A stretch of 64,000 nucleotides of DNA, taken from positions 1-64,000 of the forward strand of contig NZ_BDCI01000008.1 in assembly GCF_001613425.1 (NCBI RefSeq), in the 5' to 3' direction. This document shows, piece after piece, positions 9,138 through 19,060 of the stretch; position 1 is the first letter of the stretch; the number at the start of each line of letters is the position of its first letter. Both the position numbers and the translations under genes were made by a program. The notes beneath the pieces are model-generated. The model was not told the DNA's origin. It saw only the letters and a list, made by a program, of their open reading frames with translations, and did no database searches. This stretch comes from Nocardia vulneris (GTDB taxonomy: Bacteria > Actinomycetota > Actinomycetes > Mycobacteriales > Mycobacteriaceae).

Positions 9138-9155
9138 ATGAAGAAGCCCAGCTAG
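9138..9155 (+). CDS. Five-codon leader ORF (MKKPS) in the gltB leader
   Basis: ATGAAGAAGCCCAGCTAG is preceded by GGAGGA at 9128-9133, four bases before the ATG. This is one of the strongest Shine-Dalgarno matches in the window. It lies just downstream of the proposed promoter and about 350 nt upstream of gltB. The peptide contains no Glu or Gln, so simple attenuation by glutamate-family codons is not suggested. It may instead protect or position RNA structure. Translation is inferred from the SD quality only. Confidence 0.5.
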   Translation: MKKPS

Positions 9156-9269
9156 ACCCAGTTATTAGTACAGCCTAAGTTGGTTGGGCCTCGGACCTGA
9201 CTTATCGTTTGCTCTTACGCCGAACACAGAATGCTCGGCCCACTCGCCCGCTCGGGGCAGCTCCTGACC

Positions 9270-9342
9270 GGTGCTCAGCGTAGCGGGCCGGAACCCGCGC
9301 GGAGGTAAGGATCTTGTTAGGGATCCGTTACCGACGAGCACC
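9270..9342 (+). promoter_or_regulatory. Three-way-junction RNA fold in the gltB leader (candidate riboswitch or attenuator)
   Basis: Three nested helices can be drawn directly. P1 is GGTGCTC (9270-9276) with GAGCACC (9336-9342). P2 is GCGGG (9283-9287) with CCCGC (9294-9298), closing a CCGGAA loop. P3 is GGTAAGGATC (9304-9313) with GATCC (9322-9326) and TTACC (9328-9332) around one bulged G. GGAGG at 9301-9305 overlaps the base of P3 and is followed by a TTG in the P3 loop (9314) that opens a 22-codon frame. Further on, CGACGAAA and TTTCGTCG (about 9452-9481) can form a second hairpin just before the gltB start. I do not recognise the fold as a known riboswitch class. Confidence 0.5.
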
Positions 9343-9504
9343 CACTACGTCACTGAAGCGGGTGAAACAACTGGAGACGTGACTGCACGCCGAAGACCAT
9401 CAGCGCGGCTGGTTTCGGAACGTACGGGCGCAGTCTTGTACGGAGGCATTCCGACGAAATAGCCCATTTCGTTTTCGTCGAACGCCCTTCTTGAAGGCAG
9501 AGGC

Positions 9505-12500
9505 ATGATGCAACTTCCTGGCCACAGGTCACCTGGACCCGTCGGGCTCTACGACCCGGCGAACGAACACGACGCCTGCGGTGTCGCGTTCGTCGTCGAC
9601 ATGCACGGCCGCCGCAGCCGCGACATCGTCGACAAGGCTATTACGGCTCTGTTGAACCTGGAGCACCGTGGTGCCGCAGGCGCGGAACCCAACAGTGGTG
9701 ACGGCGCAGGCATCCTGATCCAGCTTCCGGACCGCTTCTTCCGCGCGATCGTGGACTTCGAGTTGCCGCCGGAGGGCTCCTACGCCTCCGGTATCGCCTT
9801 CCTGCCGCAGGCCCGTCGCGAGGCCGCGCGCGCCGCGTACGGCGTGGAGAAGATCGTCAAGGAAGAGGGCCTCGAGGTTCTCGGCTGGCGTGAGGTGCCG
9901 ATCGACGAGTCGTCGCTCGGTGCGCTCTCCCGCGACGCGATGCCCACCTTCCGGCAGATCTTCATCGGCTCGCCGCGCGGCGCGGCCGAGCAGCTGTCCG
10001 GCATGGACCTGGAGCGGCGCGCGTACGTCATTCGCAAGCGGGTCGAGCACGAACTCGGCAAGTCGGGTTCCGGCGAGGGCACGGTCGGCAAGGAGTCGGT
10101 GTACTTCCCGAGCCTGTCCGGGCAGACCTTCGTCTACAAGGGCATGTTCACCACGCCGCAGCTGCGCGCCTTCTACCTGGACCTGCAGGACGGCCGGGTG
10201 GAATCGGCGCTCGGCATCGTGCACTCGCGCTTCTCCACCAACACTTTCCCCTCCTGGCCGCTGGCGCATCCGTTCCGCCGGGTCGCGCACAACGGTGAGA
10301 TCAACACCGTCACCGGCAACGAGAACTGGATGCGGGCCCGCGAGGCGCTGCTGCGTTCGGACATCTTCGGCATCGACTCGGCGGGCAACAACCGGCTGGA
10401 GAAGATCTTCCCGGTCTGTACCCCGGGGGCGAGCGATACCGCGCGCTTCGACGAGGTGCTGGAACTGCTGCACCTCGGCGGCCGCAGCCTGCCCCACGCA
10501 GTGCTGATGATGATCCCCGAGGCGTGGGAACGCAACGAGAAGATGGATCAGCGCCGCCGCGCGTTCTACGAGTACCACTCGATGCTGATGGAGCCGTGGG
10601 ACGGCCCGGCCTCGGTGTGCTTCTCCGACGGCACCGTGGTCGGCGCCGTGCTCGACCGCAACGGCCTGCGCCCCAGCCGCATCTGGGTCACCGACGACGG
10701 CCTGGTCGTGATGGCCTCCGAGGTCGGCGTGCTCGATATCGATCCGTCCAAGGTGGTCCGCAAGGTCCGACTACAACCCGGCCGCATGTTCCTGGTCGAC
10801 ACCTCGCAGGGCCGCATCGTCGGCGACGAGGAGCTCAAGGACCAGCTTGCGGCCGAGCACCCGTACCAGGAATGGCTGGACGCGGGTGTGACCAAGCTCG
10901 AGGACCTGCCCGACCGCCCGCACGTGCACATGTCGCACGATCGCGTGCTGATCCGCCAGCAGATCTTCGGATACAGCACCGAAGAGCTGAACCTGCTGAT
11001 CTCGCCGATGGCCAAGACCGGCGGCGAGGCGCTCGGCTCGATGGGCACCGATACCCCGATCGCCGTGCTCTCGGCGCGGCCCCGGCTGCTGTTCGACTAC
11101 TTCTCCCAGCTGTTCGCGCAGGTGACCAACCCGCCGCTGGACGCGATCCGGGAAGAGGTGGTGACCAGCCTGCGCCGCGCGATCGGCCCCGAGGCCGACC
11201 TGATGCACCCCGGCCCGGAATCCTGCAAGCAGATCGCGATCGAATCGCCGATCATCGACAACGATCAGCTGGCCAAGCTGGTGCACATCAACGACGACGG
11301 CTCCCAGCCCGAGCTGCGTTCGGTGATCGTGCGCGGTCTGTACCCGGTCGCCAAGGGCGGCAAGGGACTTCGCAAGGCGCTCAAGGCGATCAACACCCAG
11401 GTGTCGGCCGCGATCGACGGCGGCGCCCGGATCGTCGTGCTGTCCGACCGCGAGTCCAACGAGAAGCTGGCGCCGATCCCGTCGCTGCTGCTCACCTCGT
11501 CGGTGCACCACCACCTGGTGCGCGAGCGCACCCGCACCATGGTCGGCCTGGTCGTCGAGGCCGGCGACGCCCGCGAGGTGCACCACATGGCCATGCTGGT
11601 CGGCTTCGGTGCGGCCGCGATCAACCCGTACATGGCCTTCGAGACCATCGAGGACATGCTCGAGCGCGGCGCGCTCGACATGCCGGGCAGCACCGGTGAT
11701 CTGGCCGCCGATTACGCCAAGGCGGTCGCCAACTACAACAAGGCCGCGAGCAAGGGCGTGCTGAAGGTGATGTCCAAGATGGGCATCTCCACGCTGGCGT
11801 CCTACACCGGCGCGCAGCTGTTCCAGGTGATCGGCCTGTCCCAGGACCTGGCCGACGAATACTTCACCGGTCTGCGCTCGCACCTGGACGGCATCGGGCT
11901 CGAGGACATCGCGGCCGACGTCGCCCAGCGGCACCGGCTCGCGTTCCTGGAGAACCGCAACGAGCGCGCGCACCGCGAGCTCGAGGTCGGCGGCGAATAC
12001 CAGTGGCGGCGCGAGGGTGAGTACCACCTGTTCAACCCGGACACCGTGTTCAAGCTGCAGCACGCGACCCGCTCCGGCCAGTACTCGATCTTCAAGGAGT
12101 ACACCAAGCTGGTCGACGACCAGTCCGAGCGGCTCGCCTCGCTGCGCGGCCTGTTCAAGTTCAAGAAGGAGCGCGCGTCGATCTCGATCGACGAGGTCGA
12201 GCCCGCCTCGGAGATCGTGAAGCGGTTCTCCACCGGCGCGATGAGCTACGGCTCCATTTCGGCCGAGGCGCACGAGACCCTCGCGATCGCGATGAACCGC
12301 CTCGGCGGCCGGTCGAACTCGGGTGAGGGCGGCGAGTCGCCCGCGCGCTTCGAGCCGGAGGAGAACGGCGACTGGCGGCGCAGCGCGATCAAGCAGGTGG
12401 CCTCCGGCCGTTTCGGCGTGACCGCGCACTACCTGACCAACTGCACCGATATCCAGATCAAGATGGCGCAGGGCGCCAAGCCCGGTGAGGGCGGCCAGCT

Positions 12501-14154
12501 GCCCGCGCACAAGGTGTACCCGTGGGTCGCCGAGGTGCGGCACTCCACGCCGGGCGTCGGCCTGATCTCGCCGCCGCCGCACCACGACATCTACTCGATC
12601 GAGGATCTGGCGCAGCTGATCCACGACCTGAAGAACGCGAACCCGCAGGCGCGGATTCACGTGAAACTTGTTGCCGAGCCCGGTGTCGGCACGGTCGCGG
12701 CCGGTGTGTCCAAGGCGCACGCGGACGTCGTGCTGATCTCCGGGCACGACGGTGGCACCGGCGCCTCGCCGCTCACCTCGCTCAAGCACGCGGGCGGTCC
12801 CTGGGAACTCGGCTTGGCCGAGACCCAGCAGACGTTGCTGCTCAACGGACTTCGCGACCGCATCGTCGTGCAGGTGGACGGGCAGATGAAGACCGGCCGC
12901 GACGTGATGATCGCCGCGCTGCTCGGTGCCGAGGAATACGGTTTCGCCACAGCGCCTTTGGTGGTGTCGGGCTGCATCATGATGCGGGTCTGCCACCTCG
13001 ACACCTGCCCCGTGGGTGTCGCCACGCAGAACCCCGTGCTGCGCGAACGCTTCACCGGCAAGCCGGAATTCGTCGAGAACTTCATGCTGTTCATCGCCGA
13101 AGAGGTCCGGGAACTGCTGGCGCAGTTGGGCTTCCGCACGCTGGACGAGGCCATCGGCCGGGTCGACCTGCTCGATACCGCCAAGGCCAAGCAGCACTTC
13201 AAGGCCAACAAGCTGGACCTGTCGCCGATCCTGGACAATGTCGAGACCGCGTTCATGTACCAGGACCGGCGCTGCACCAAGACCCAGGACCACGGCCTGG
13301 ACAAGGCGCTGGACCAGCAGCTGATCACGCAGAGCCGGGACGCGCTCGAGCGCGGCCAGGCGGTGAAGTTCGAAACCAAGATCACGAACGTGAACCGCAC
13401 CGTCGGCACCATGCTCGGCCACGAGGTGACCAAGCTCTACGGTGGCGCGGGCCTGCCCGACGACACCATCGACATCACCTTCACCGGCTCGGCGGGCAAC
13501 AGCTTCGGCGCCTTCGTGCCCGCGGGCATCACGCTGCGCGTGCAGGGTGACGCGAACGACTATGTCGGCAAGGGACTTTCCGGTGGCCACCTGGTGGTGC
13601 GCCCGTCGCTCGACGCGCCGGAGGGCTTCCAGCCGGAAGAGAACATCATCGCGGGCAACGTGATCCTGTTCGGCGCCACCAACGGGCACGCGTTCATCAG
13701 CGGTGTGGTCGGCGAGCGGTTCGCCGTGCGCAACTCCGGTGCCACCGCGGTGGTCGAGGGCGTCGGCGATCACGGCTGCGAGTACATGACCGGTGGCCGC
13801 GTGGTCATCCTCGGCGAGACCGGCCGCAACTTCGGTGCGGGCATGTCCGGCGGTGTCGCGTTCGTCTACAACCCGGACGGCACCTTCGAGGACAAGCTCA
13901 ACCCCGAGCAGGCCGACGCCGTCGAGCAGCTCTCCGGCGACGACTTCACCTGGCTGCGCGACGTCATCACCGAGCACCGCGACCAGACCGGATCGGCTGT
14001 CGCCGAACGCATCCTGGGCGACTGGTCGCAGCAGGTGAACCACTTCGTGAAGGTCATGCCGCGCGAATACAAGAAGGTACTGCTCGCCATCTCCGAGGCC
14101 GAGAAAGCCGGTAAGGACGTGGACGAGGCGATCATGGAGGCGGCACGTGGCTGA
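9505..14154 (+). CDS. gltB: Glutamate synthase (NADPH) large subunit
   Basis: 1549 residues, usual for GltB. It makes glutamate from glutamine and 2-oxoglutarate. The N-terminal type II amidotransferase domain starts at the catalytic Cys25 ([10 protein letters not shown]) after a short propeptide, with [18 protein letters not shown] following. The central and FMN-binding synthase domains contain the 3Fe-4S cysteines in [17 protein letters not shown] and its preceding Cys. The C-terminal GXGXG beta-helix runs over about residues 1290-1500. GAAGGCAGAGG precedes the ATG at 9505, and an ATG one codon later is equally possible. It forms an operon with gltD 59 bp downstream. The long structured leader upstream suggests RNA-level control. 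Confidence 0.98.
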   Translation: MMQLPGHRSPGPVGLYDPANEHDACGVAFVVDMHGRRSRDIVDKAITALLNLEHRGAAGAEPNSGDGAGILIQLPDRFFRAIVDFELPPEGSYASGIAFLPQARREAARAAYGVEKIVKEEGLEVLGWREVPIDESSLGALSRDAMPTFRQIFIGSPRGAAEQLSGMDLERRAYVIRKRVEHELGKSGSGEGTVGKESVYFPSLSGQTFVYKGMFTTPQLRAFYLDLQDGRVESALGIVHSRFSTNTFPSWPLAHPFRRVAHNGEINTVTGNENWMRAREALLRSDIFGIDSAGNNRLEKIFPVCTPGASDTARFDEVLELLHLGGRSLPHAVLMMIPEAWERNEKMDQRRRAFYEYHSMLMEPWDGPASVCFSDGTVVGAVLDRNGLRPSRIWVTDDGLVVMASEVGVLDIDPSKVVRKVRLQPGRMFLVDTSQGRIVGDEELKDQLAAEHPYQEWLDAGVTKLEDLPDRPHVHMSHDRVLIRQQIFGYSTEELNLLISPMAKTGGEALGSMGTDTPIAVLSARPRLLFDYFSQLFAQVTNPPLDAIREEVVTSLRRAIGPEADLMHPGPESCKQIAIESPIIDNDQLAKLVHINDDGSQPELRSVIVRGLYPVAKGGKGLRKALKAINTQVSAAIDGGARIVVLSDRESNEKLAPIPSLLLTSSVHHHLVRERTRTMVGLVVEAGDAREVHHMAMLVGFGAAAINPYMAFETIEDMLERGALDMPGSTGDLAADYAKAVANYNKAASKGVLKVMSKMGISTLASYTGAQLFQVIGLSQDLADEYFTGLRSHLDGIGLEDIAADVAQRHRLAFLENRNERAHRELEVGGEYQWRREGEYHLFNPDTVFKLQHATRSGQYSIFKEYTKLVDDQSERLASLRGLFKFKKERASISIDEVEPASEIVKRFSTGAMSYGSISAEAHETLAIAMNRLGGRSNSGEGGESPARFEPEENGDWRRSAIKQVASGRFGVTAHYLTNCTDIQIKMAQGAKPGEGGQLPAHKVYPWVAEVRHSTPGVGLISPPPHHDIYSIEDLAQLIHDLKNANPQARIHVKLVAEPGVGTVAAGVSKAHADVVLISGHDGGTGASPLTSLKHAGGPWELGLAETQQTLLLNGLRDRIVVQVDGQMKTGRDVMIAALLGAEEYGFATAPLVVSGCIMMRVCHLDTCPVGVATQNPVLRERFTGKPEFVENFMLFIAEEVRELLAQLGFRTLDEAIGRVDLLDTAKAKQHFKANKLDLSPILDNVETAFMYQDRRCTKTQDHGLDKALDQQLITQSRDALERGQAVKFETKITNVNRTVGTMLGHEVTKLYGGAGLPDDTIDITFTGSAGNSFGAFVPAGITLRVQGDANDYVGKGLSGGHLVVRPSLDAPEGFQPEENIIAGNVILFGATNGHAFISGVVGERFAVRNSGATAVVEGVGDHGCEYMTGGRVVILGETGRNFGAGMSGGVAFVYNPDGTFEDKLNPEQADAVEQLSGDDFTWLRDVITEHRDQTGSAVAERILGDWSQQVNHFVKVMPREYKKVLLAISEAEKAGKDVDEAIMEAARG

Positions 14155-14213
14155 CACGCGACGCACCCGAACGCTGAGTCCCCTGTCCACAGGCAAGATT
14201 ACGGAGGCCGAAC

Positions 14214-15683
14214 GTGGCTGACGCACAAGGTTTTTTGAAGCACACCAAGCGGGAACTGCCGACGCGTCGTCCGGTGCCGCTGCGGTTGATGGACTGGAAA
14301 GAGGTCTACGAGGAGGGTTATCCGAAGGAGACCCTGCAGCGTCAGGCCAGCCGGTGCATGGACTGCGGTATCCCGTTCTGCCACAACGGTTGCCCGCTCG
14401 GCAACCTGATTCCCGAGTGGAACGACCTGGTCTACAAGGGGCAGTGGCGCGAGGGTATCGATCGGCTGCACGCCACCAACAACTTCCCCGAGTTCACCGG
14501 GCGGCTGTGCCCGGCGCCGTGTGAGGCGTCCTGCGTCCTCGGCATCAACCAGGATCCGGTCACCATCAAGCAGGTCGAGGTCGACCTGATCGAGAACGCC
14601 TTCGACGAGGGCTGGGTGACCCCGGTCTACCCGACCCGGTTGACCGGTAAGCGGATCGCGGTCGTCGGCTCCGGTCCCGCGGGACTCGCCGCGGCCCAGC
14701 AGCTCACCCGTGCCGGCCACACCGTGACCGTGTTCGAGCGGGCCGACCGCATCGGCGGCCTGCTGCGCTACGGCATCCCGGAATTCAAGATGGAGAAGCG
14801 CTTCATCGACCGCCGGATGGCGCAGATGGAGGCCGAGGGCACCATCTTCAAGACCGGCGTGAACGTCGGCGTCGACATCACCGCCGAGCAGCTGCGCGAG
14901 CAGTTCGACTCGATCGTGCTGGCCGGCGGCGCGACCATCGCGCGCGACCTGCCGATCCCCGGACGCGAGCTGGACGGCATCCATCAGGCCATGGAATTCC
15001 TGCCGTGGGCCAATCGGGTGCAGCTGGGCGACGACGTCACCGATGCCGACGGCCTGCCGCCCATCCACGCGAAGGGCAAGAAGGTCGTCATCATCGGTGG
15101 CGGTGACACCGGTGCCGACTGCCTCGGCACCTCGCACCGGCAGGGCGCCGAGAGCATCCACCAGTTCGAGATCATGCCGCGCCCGCCGGAGGAGCGAGCC
15201 TCCTCCACCCCGTGGCCGACCTACCCGCTCATGTACCGGGTGTCCTCGGCGCACGAGGAGGGCGGCGAGCGGGTGTTCTCCGTCAACACCGAGCGTTTCG
15301 TCGGCGAAGACGGCAAGGTCACCGGCCTGCAGGCGCACGAAGTGACGATGGTCAACGGCCGGTTCGAGAAGGTCGACGGCACCGACTTCACCCTCGAGGC
15401 CGATCTCGTGCTGCTCGCCATGGGCTTCACCGGACCCGAAAAGCGCGGCCTGCTCGAAGAACTCGGCGTCGGCTACGACCAGCGCGGCAACGTCCAGCGC
15501 GACAAGGGCTGGTCGACCAACATCCCCGGCGTGTTCGTCGCTGGCGATATGGGCCGCGGCCAGTCCCTCATCGTCTGGGCCATCGCGGAGGGTCGCGCCG
15601 CGGCCGCCGCGGTGGACCGCTTCCTGGAGGGTGAGACGGCGCTTCCCGCCCCGATCACCCCCACCATGGTCGCCCAGCGATGA
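14214..15683 (+). CDS. gltD: Glutamate synthase small subunit
   Basis: 489 residues, standard length. The N-terminal ferredoxin-like domain carries the two cysteine clusters for 4Fe-4S centres (CMDCGIPFCHNGCPLGN and CPAPCEASC). An FAD-binding dinucleotide fold follows at about residue 145 (VVGSGPAGLAAAQQL) and an NADPH-binding fold near 285 (VIIGGGDTGADC). It passes electrons from NADPH to the GltB FMN. The start is GTG at 14214 with GGAGG at 14202-14206. The bases around the gltB stop (CGTGGCTGAC at about 14147) are repeated at the gltD start (about 14213), a short direct repeat. A strong terminator follows. Confidence 0.98.
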   Translation: MADAQGFLKHTKRELPTRRPVPLRLMDWKEVYEEGYPKETLQRQASRCMDCGIPFCHNGCPLGNLIPEWNDLVYKGQWREGIDRLHATNNFPEFTGRLCPAPCEASCVLGINQDPVTIKQVEVDLIENAFDEGWVTPVYPTRLTGKRIAVVGSGPAGLAAAQQLTRAGHTVTVFERADRIGGLLRYGIPEFKMEKRFIDRRMAQMEAEGTIFKTGVNVGVDITAEQLREQFDSIVLAGGATIARDLPIPGRELDGIHQAMEFLPWANRVQLGDDVTDADGLPPIHAKGKKVVIIGGGDTGADCLGTSHRQGAESIHQFEIMPRPPEERASSTPWPTYPLMYRVSSAHEEGGERVFSVNTERFVGEDGKVTGLQAHEVTMVNGRFEKVDGTDFTLEADLVLLAMGFTGPEKRGLLEELGVGYDQRGNVQRDKGWSTNIPGVFVAGDMGRGQSLIVWAIAEGRAAAAAVDRFLEGETALPAPITPTMVAQR

Positions 15684-15710
15684 TCTGAACCCCTCTCTTA
15701 CCGGAGCGGA

Positions 15711-15753
15711 AAAGGCGTCTGTGGACTTCGGTCCGCAGACGCCTTTGTTCTTT
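15711..15753 (+). terminator. Rho-independent terminator of gltBD
   Basis: AAAGGCGTCTG (15711-15721) pairs with CAGACGCCTTT (15736-15746). The helix continues, across one T/G pair, into GGAC-TTCG-GTCC, a stable tetraloop. A T-rich tail (GTTCTTT) follows. Confidence 0.92.
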
Positions 15754-16277
15754 GCGTCGTCGCGGTACTGTGCCGCGACACACGCATTTGCGGAATTCGA
15801 CGCCGGACGTTCGGCGTCGCCGCGCAACGCACCGCGCGATGATTCTCTGGGAGGTAGCTCGCCTGCGGTTCCCGGGCCTTCGAACGCGCGTGATCGACAC
15901 CGGTCTGTGTGCGTTCACATCGGTGGTCGGTGCGGTCGGTCTGCTGATTGCTGACCGGTTGCAGACATGTGCCAGTAAGGGATTACCGGCTGATCAGGGC
16001 GTTTGGTGCCGGGATGTGGTGCGGAGCTGCGGGTTTGGGCATCGGACGGAAATCGGACATCGGACGCGGGTCGGGATGGCGCCGGGCGCTCGCGACCTTT
16101 ATTGTGATCCCGGCACGTTGCTGATCTTGGGATGTGGGTTTGGCCGGACAGCAGCGTTCGGATCGCCGGGTGGCTCGAGTTAACCCAGCGTGCACTGGAA
16201 AGTCACTCCTGCGGTCCAGCATTGGTGCGCAACTTGTCGGGATGCCCAGGGCGGGCATTGGTTTGGACTGGAGCGGT
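15754..16277. other. Intergenic between gltD terminator and cutinase gene, no gene recognised
   Basis: About 520 bp with lower GC than the genes. A 143-codon frame crosses part of it (15752-16183) but lacks an RBS, family resemblance and the expected third-position GC bias. A short direct repeat CATCGGAC occurs twice near 16035-16070. No promoter was confidently placed. Confidence 0.5.
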
Positions 16278-17177
16278 ATGCAGGTGAAGAAGGTTGTCGC
16301 GGCTCTCGGTGCATCCGCGACGGTATTGTCCGGCTTGGTGTTCGGCAGCGGATCGGTGAGTGCCGACCCGGGTTGCCCCAGCCTGTACGTGGTGGCGATC
16401 CCCGGCACCTGGGAAACCGGCAAGGACAAGAAGCCGCAGCCCGGCATGCTCGCCGGTGTCACGCGGAACCTGCCGAGCTCCGCCGACGTCGACTACGTGA
16501 CCTACGCCGCGACCGCCTTCCCTTGGGAGGGTGAGGTTTACGGCAATTCGAAGAAGGAAGCCACCGACCGCGCGCGCGGCCTGATCACCGATATGGCGAA
16601 GTCCTGCGGCGCCACCAAGATCGCGCTCGTCGGCTACAGCCAGGGCGCGGACGCGGCGGGCGACCTCGCCGCCGAGATCGGTACCGGGCTCGGCCCCGTG
16701 CCGGCCGACCGGATCGCGGGCGTCGGCCTGATCTCCGATCCGCGCCGCTCGCCCACCGACGTCCAGGTCGGCGCGCCCGCGCCCGGCGCAGGCGCCGGCG
16801 GCCCCCGGGTCGGCGGCTTCGGCTGGCTGAGCGATCGCACCCGCACCATCTGCGCGCTCGACGACCTGTACTGCGCGACCGCGCCGGACGATTTCGTCAC
16901 CCGGTTCGCGGGCTTCATGGCGCAGGCCTCGGATATGAACCCGGCCAACATGTGGCGGTACCAGATCGAGGCGGGCAACATCATGACCGACCTGTTCGCG
17001 CACGGCGGCGTGCCCGCGCTGCAAGCCCAGCTCACCGAATCGGCGAACGAGCAGCGCGCCAAAGACCTGGAGCGGTTCTACAAGTCGCAGGCGCACACGC
17101 TGTACGGCAGCTACCCGGTCGGCGGCGGGCAGACCGCCACGTCCTGGATGCACAACTGGATCGCGGGCATGGCCTGA
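16278..17177 (+). CDS. Secreted cutinase-family serine esterase
   Basis: 299 residues. The signal peptide is MQVKKVVAALGASATVLSGL plus VFGSGSVSA, cut before Asp30. The mature alpha/beta hydrolase has the cutinase nucleophile motif ALVGYSQGAD (Ser121), a C-terminal Asp in the DDLYCATAPDDFV segment and a His in SQAHTLYGSY. It resembles the mycobacterial Culp proteins, which hydrolyse lipid esters outside the cell. I start it at ATG 16278 because GGAG lies 5 nt upstream and this yields a clean signal peptide. The frame is open back to 16134 but that part is not conserved-looking. It converges on the next gene with a shared terminator. Confidence 0.92.
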   Translation: MQVKKVVAALGASATVLSGLVFGSGSVSADPGCPSLYVVAIPGTWETGKDKKPQPGMLAGVTRNLPSSADVDYVTYAATAFPWEGEVYGNSKKEATDRARGLITDMAKSCGATKIALVGYSQGADAAGDLAAEIGTGLGPVPADRIAGVGLISDPRRSPTDVQVGAPAPGAGAGGPRVGGFGWLSDRTRTICALDDLYCATAPDDFVTRFAGFMAQASDMNPANMWRYQIEAGNIMTDLFAHGGVPALQAQLTESANEQRAKDLERFYKSQAHTLYGSYPVGGGQTATSWMHNWIAGMA

Positions 17178-17192
17178 ACCACGGCAGCTGAA

Positions 17193-17227
17193 CGAAGGCC
17201 CACCTCCGTCGCGGAGGTGGGCCTTCG
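17193..17227. terminator. Bidirectional terminator
   Basis: CGAAGGCCCACCTCC (17193-17207) and its exact reverse complement (17213-17227) form a 15-bp stem with a 5-nt loop. It lies between the convergent cutinase gene and the small secreted protein gene. Confidence 0.88.
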
Positions 17228-17249
17228 TCGTCGCGGGACTACGCGCAGA

Positions 17250-17600
17250 TCAGCTGCTGCCCGCGGAACCGCTCGGTGGGCGGACATGCAGGATCCGCGG
17301 ACCGGGATCGTCCTGGTAGCTGCGCGGACCGGCACCGGGGCCGTGCCGTCCCGGCCCGTCCCGGTGTTCCACCCGCGGCCCGCCCTGATCGCCGCCGGGC
17401 AGCCACCCGGGTCCGCCGCGCGGATGCGCGCTGATATCGGTGCCTTCCGGGTCGGCCTGGGTCAGCTGGATGGCCGCGGGGTCCGGCGTTTCGGCCGAAG
17501 CGGTCGCGGCGAGCGCGCCGAGCGGTAGGGCGATCAGTACCCCTGCCACCGCGACCCGGGTGACCCGGCGGCGCAGCGGCGTCGATGTTCTGCTGAGCAA
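17250..17600 (-). CDS. Small secreted Pro/Gly-rich protein
   Basis: 116 residues. A twin-basic N-terminus (TPLRRRVTR) and hydrophobic core (VAVAGVLIALPLGALAATASA) form a signal peptide cut before ETPDPAA. The rest is low-complexity, rich in Gly, Pro, Arg and Asp, with no recognised domain. I prefer the TTG at 17600 because AAAGGAA lies 5 nt upstream of it. An ATG at 17624 (MVREKGIPLL) would add eight residues but has no RBS. Another long frame on the same strand (17239-17793) is a shadow by codon bias. Function is unknown. Confidence 0.65.
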   Translation of the reverse strand: MLSRTSTPLRRRVTRVAVAGVLIALPLGALAATASAETPDPAAIQLTQADPEGTDISAHPRGGPGWLPGGDQGGPRVEHRDGPGRHGPGAGPRSYQDDPGPRILHVRPPSGSAGSS

Positions 17601-17716
17601 CGGAATTCCTTTCTCTCGGACCATGAGCCGCTGGTGGCGGCTCACTGGTCCCATCCAAGGTTCCGTCGCTGGGGTGCGAGTGTGACGTCCCTGCCAATCG
17701 GCTGTGAACCCGACAA

Positions 17717-18328
17717 TCAGGACTTGATGTTGCGCGGCAGCAGATCCCACACGTGCCCGTTCTCGTTGATCGTCGCTGCGGTGCGACGGCCATTGCGGGA
17801 GAACAGGATTCGGGTGATCGAGCAGTAGTCGATCGGGAAGGTCAACGGCCGTTCCAGGCCGAGTATCTGCTGCAGCAGCACGTTGATCACGCCGCCGTGG
17901 GTGAAGGCGAGCACGGTGTCGGCCGGGTCGGTGGCGGCCGCGATCTCGGCGACCGTGTCCAGCACCCGGGACTTGAACGCGGTCCCGTCGATCTGCGGCG
18001 GAAAGTGCCCGGCCTTGATCTGCTCGTAGACCGCGCGGAACTCGACCTTGGCGTCCTCGATCGGAATGTAGGCGGGCAGATCCCGATCGTATTCGGCCAG
18101 ATCGTCGATCACCTCGACGTCGAGCCCCAGCTTCGCCGCCGTCGGCCCCGCGGTGTCGCGCGCCCGCCGTTGCGGACTGCTCACCACCCGCGCCACCCGA
18201 TGCTGACTCAGCGCCGCCGGCACCCGCTCCGCCTGCTCCACCCCGACCGCCGCCAGCTCAGGATCAGCCGCCCCCACCGCATTCACGACCCGCACCGGCT
18301 GCCCATGACGAACAAGAATCAACTGCAC
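17717..18328 (-). CDS. Histidine phosphatase family protein
   Basis: 203 residues. The phosphohistidine motif LVRHGQP lies near the N-terminus, followed by the SSPQRRARDTA arginine motif and the late second histidine in LAFTHGGVINVLL. This is the phosphoglycerate-mutase-like phosphatase superfamily. The substrate cannot be read from sequence. I chose GTG at 18328 (start MQLILVRHG), because CAGAGT ends 6 nt before it. The ATG at 18346 would add six residues. It is the first of two such phosphatases in the window and is not closely similar to the one at 52846. Confidence 0.88.
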   Translation of the reverse strand: MQLILVRHGQPVRVVNAVGAADPELAAVGVEQAERVPAALSQHRVARVVSSPQRRARDTAGPTAAKLGLDVEVIDDLAEYDRDLPAYIPIEDAKVEFRAVYEQIKAGHFPPQIDGTAFKSRVLDTVAEIAAATDPADTVLAFTHGGVINVLLQQILGLERPLTFPIDYCSITRILFSRNGRRTAATINENGHVWDLLPRNIKS

Positions 18329-18421
18329 AGCCCCACTCTGCCCCATCGGACCCACACCCGCCGCCCTGGCCGGGCTTGGCAGTGTCGTGGCAGTCGATGA
18401 TGCATCCCGGACATCACTGCT

Positions 18422-18469
18422 GGTGCCATACTCGCCGTCATGACCGGTGCCATACTCGGTGTCATGACC
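18422..18469 (+). repeat. In-frame tandem duplication of a leaderless promoter and start codon
   Basis: Two adjacent 24-bp units (18422-18445 and 18446-18469) differ only at two positions. Each contains GGTGCCATACTCG, two variable bases and GTCATGACC. Each therefore holds a -10-like CATACT, a 7-nt gap and an ATG (18440 and 18464), and both ATGs open the Uma2 frame. Confidence 0.9.
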
Positions 18470-19042
18470 GACGAGCGGATTCCGCAGTGGCTGTTCCCGC
18501 CGCCTGGCGGGTTCGTTGCCGAAGATCTGGACCGCCTGCCCAACCTTCCACCACACACAGAGTTGATCGACGGGAGTCTGATCTTCGTGAGTCCGCAGGC
18601 CAAGTTCCACATGCTTGTCATCAACATGCTCAACTTTGCCCTGTACGCCCAAGTACCTGCGCACTTTCGGATTCGTCGTGAGATGACAGTCACGCTGGGG
18701 CCAGATCAACGTCCTGAGCCGGACGTGATCGTGGTTCGCGCTGATCGTGACGGAGGCCCCGATCTGACCACCTACAGAGCCGAAGACGTAGTGCTGGCAA
18801 TCGAAGTGGTCTCGGCGGAATCGCGCACCCGCGATCGGGAACGCAAGCCTCAGCTCTACGCGCAAGCCGGGATTGCCCACTTCTGGAGAGTCGAGAACAT
18901 CGACGATCGCCCAGTGGTGTACGTCTACGAAGTCGATCCTGCGACAAAGGCGTACGCGCTCACCGGCATTCATCACGACCGCCTGAAGCTCACCGTCCCC
19001 TTCGACATCGACATTGATCTGTCGGATATCGAACGGTTCTAG
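18440..19042 (+). CDS. Uma2-family PD-(D/E)XK endonuclease-like protein
   Basis: 200 residues (192 from the second start at 18464, MTDERIPQW). Family marks are the early helix ahead of ELIDGSLIFVSPQ, HxxxxxxL helix (FHMLVINMLNFAL), the nuclease core PEPDVIVVRAD and the AIEVVSAESRTRDRERKPQLYA segment with the EVVS..K arrangement of Uma2 proteins. These are restriction-endonuclease-fold proteins, very expanded in cyanobacteria and some actinobacteria. Biological role is not established. Base composition is a little lower in GC than the neighbours, so horizontal origin is possible. A bidirectional terminator follows. Confidence 0.88.
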   Translation: MTGAILGVMTDERIPQWLFPPPGGFVAEDLDRLPNLPPHTELIDGSLIFVSPQAKFHMLVINMLNFALYAQVPAHFRIRREMTVTLGPDQRPEPDVIVVRADRDGGPDLTTYRAEDVVLAIEVVSAESRTRDRERKPQLYAQAGIAHFWRVENIDDRPVVYVYEVDPATKAYALTGIHHDRLKLTVPFDIDIDLSDIERF

Positions 19043-19060
19043 GGGAACGCCGGTAGACGG

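Noticed and set aside
9345..9382. GlnR operator in the gltB leader (GTCAC and GAAAC)
   Set aside because: The two half sites are separated by 10 nt rather than the usual 6, and lie downstream of the proposed start.
9271..9462. A 63-codon open frame in the gltB leader
   Set aside because: It starts with a GTG without SD inside the P1 helix, has no family resemblance and lies across several hairpins. Structured RNA explains the sequence better.
15752..16183. A 143-codon plus-strand frame upstream of the cutinase gene
   Set aside because: No SD, mixed composition and no recognisable domain. The one hydrophobic segment is short.
17239..17793. Alternative minus-strand frame over the small secreted protein and phosphatase end
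   Set aside because: It has no signal peptide or SD and poorer codon bias than the frame with the signal peptide (17250-17600).
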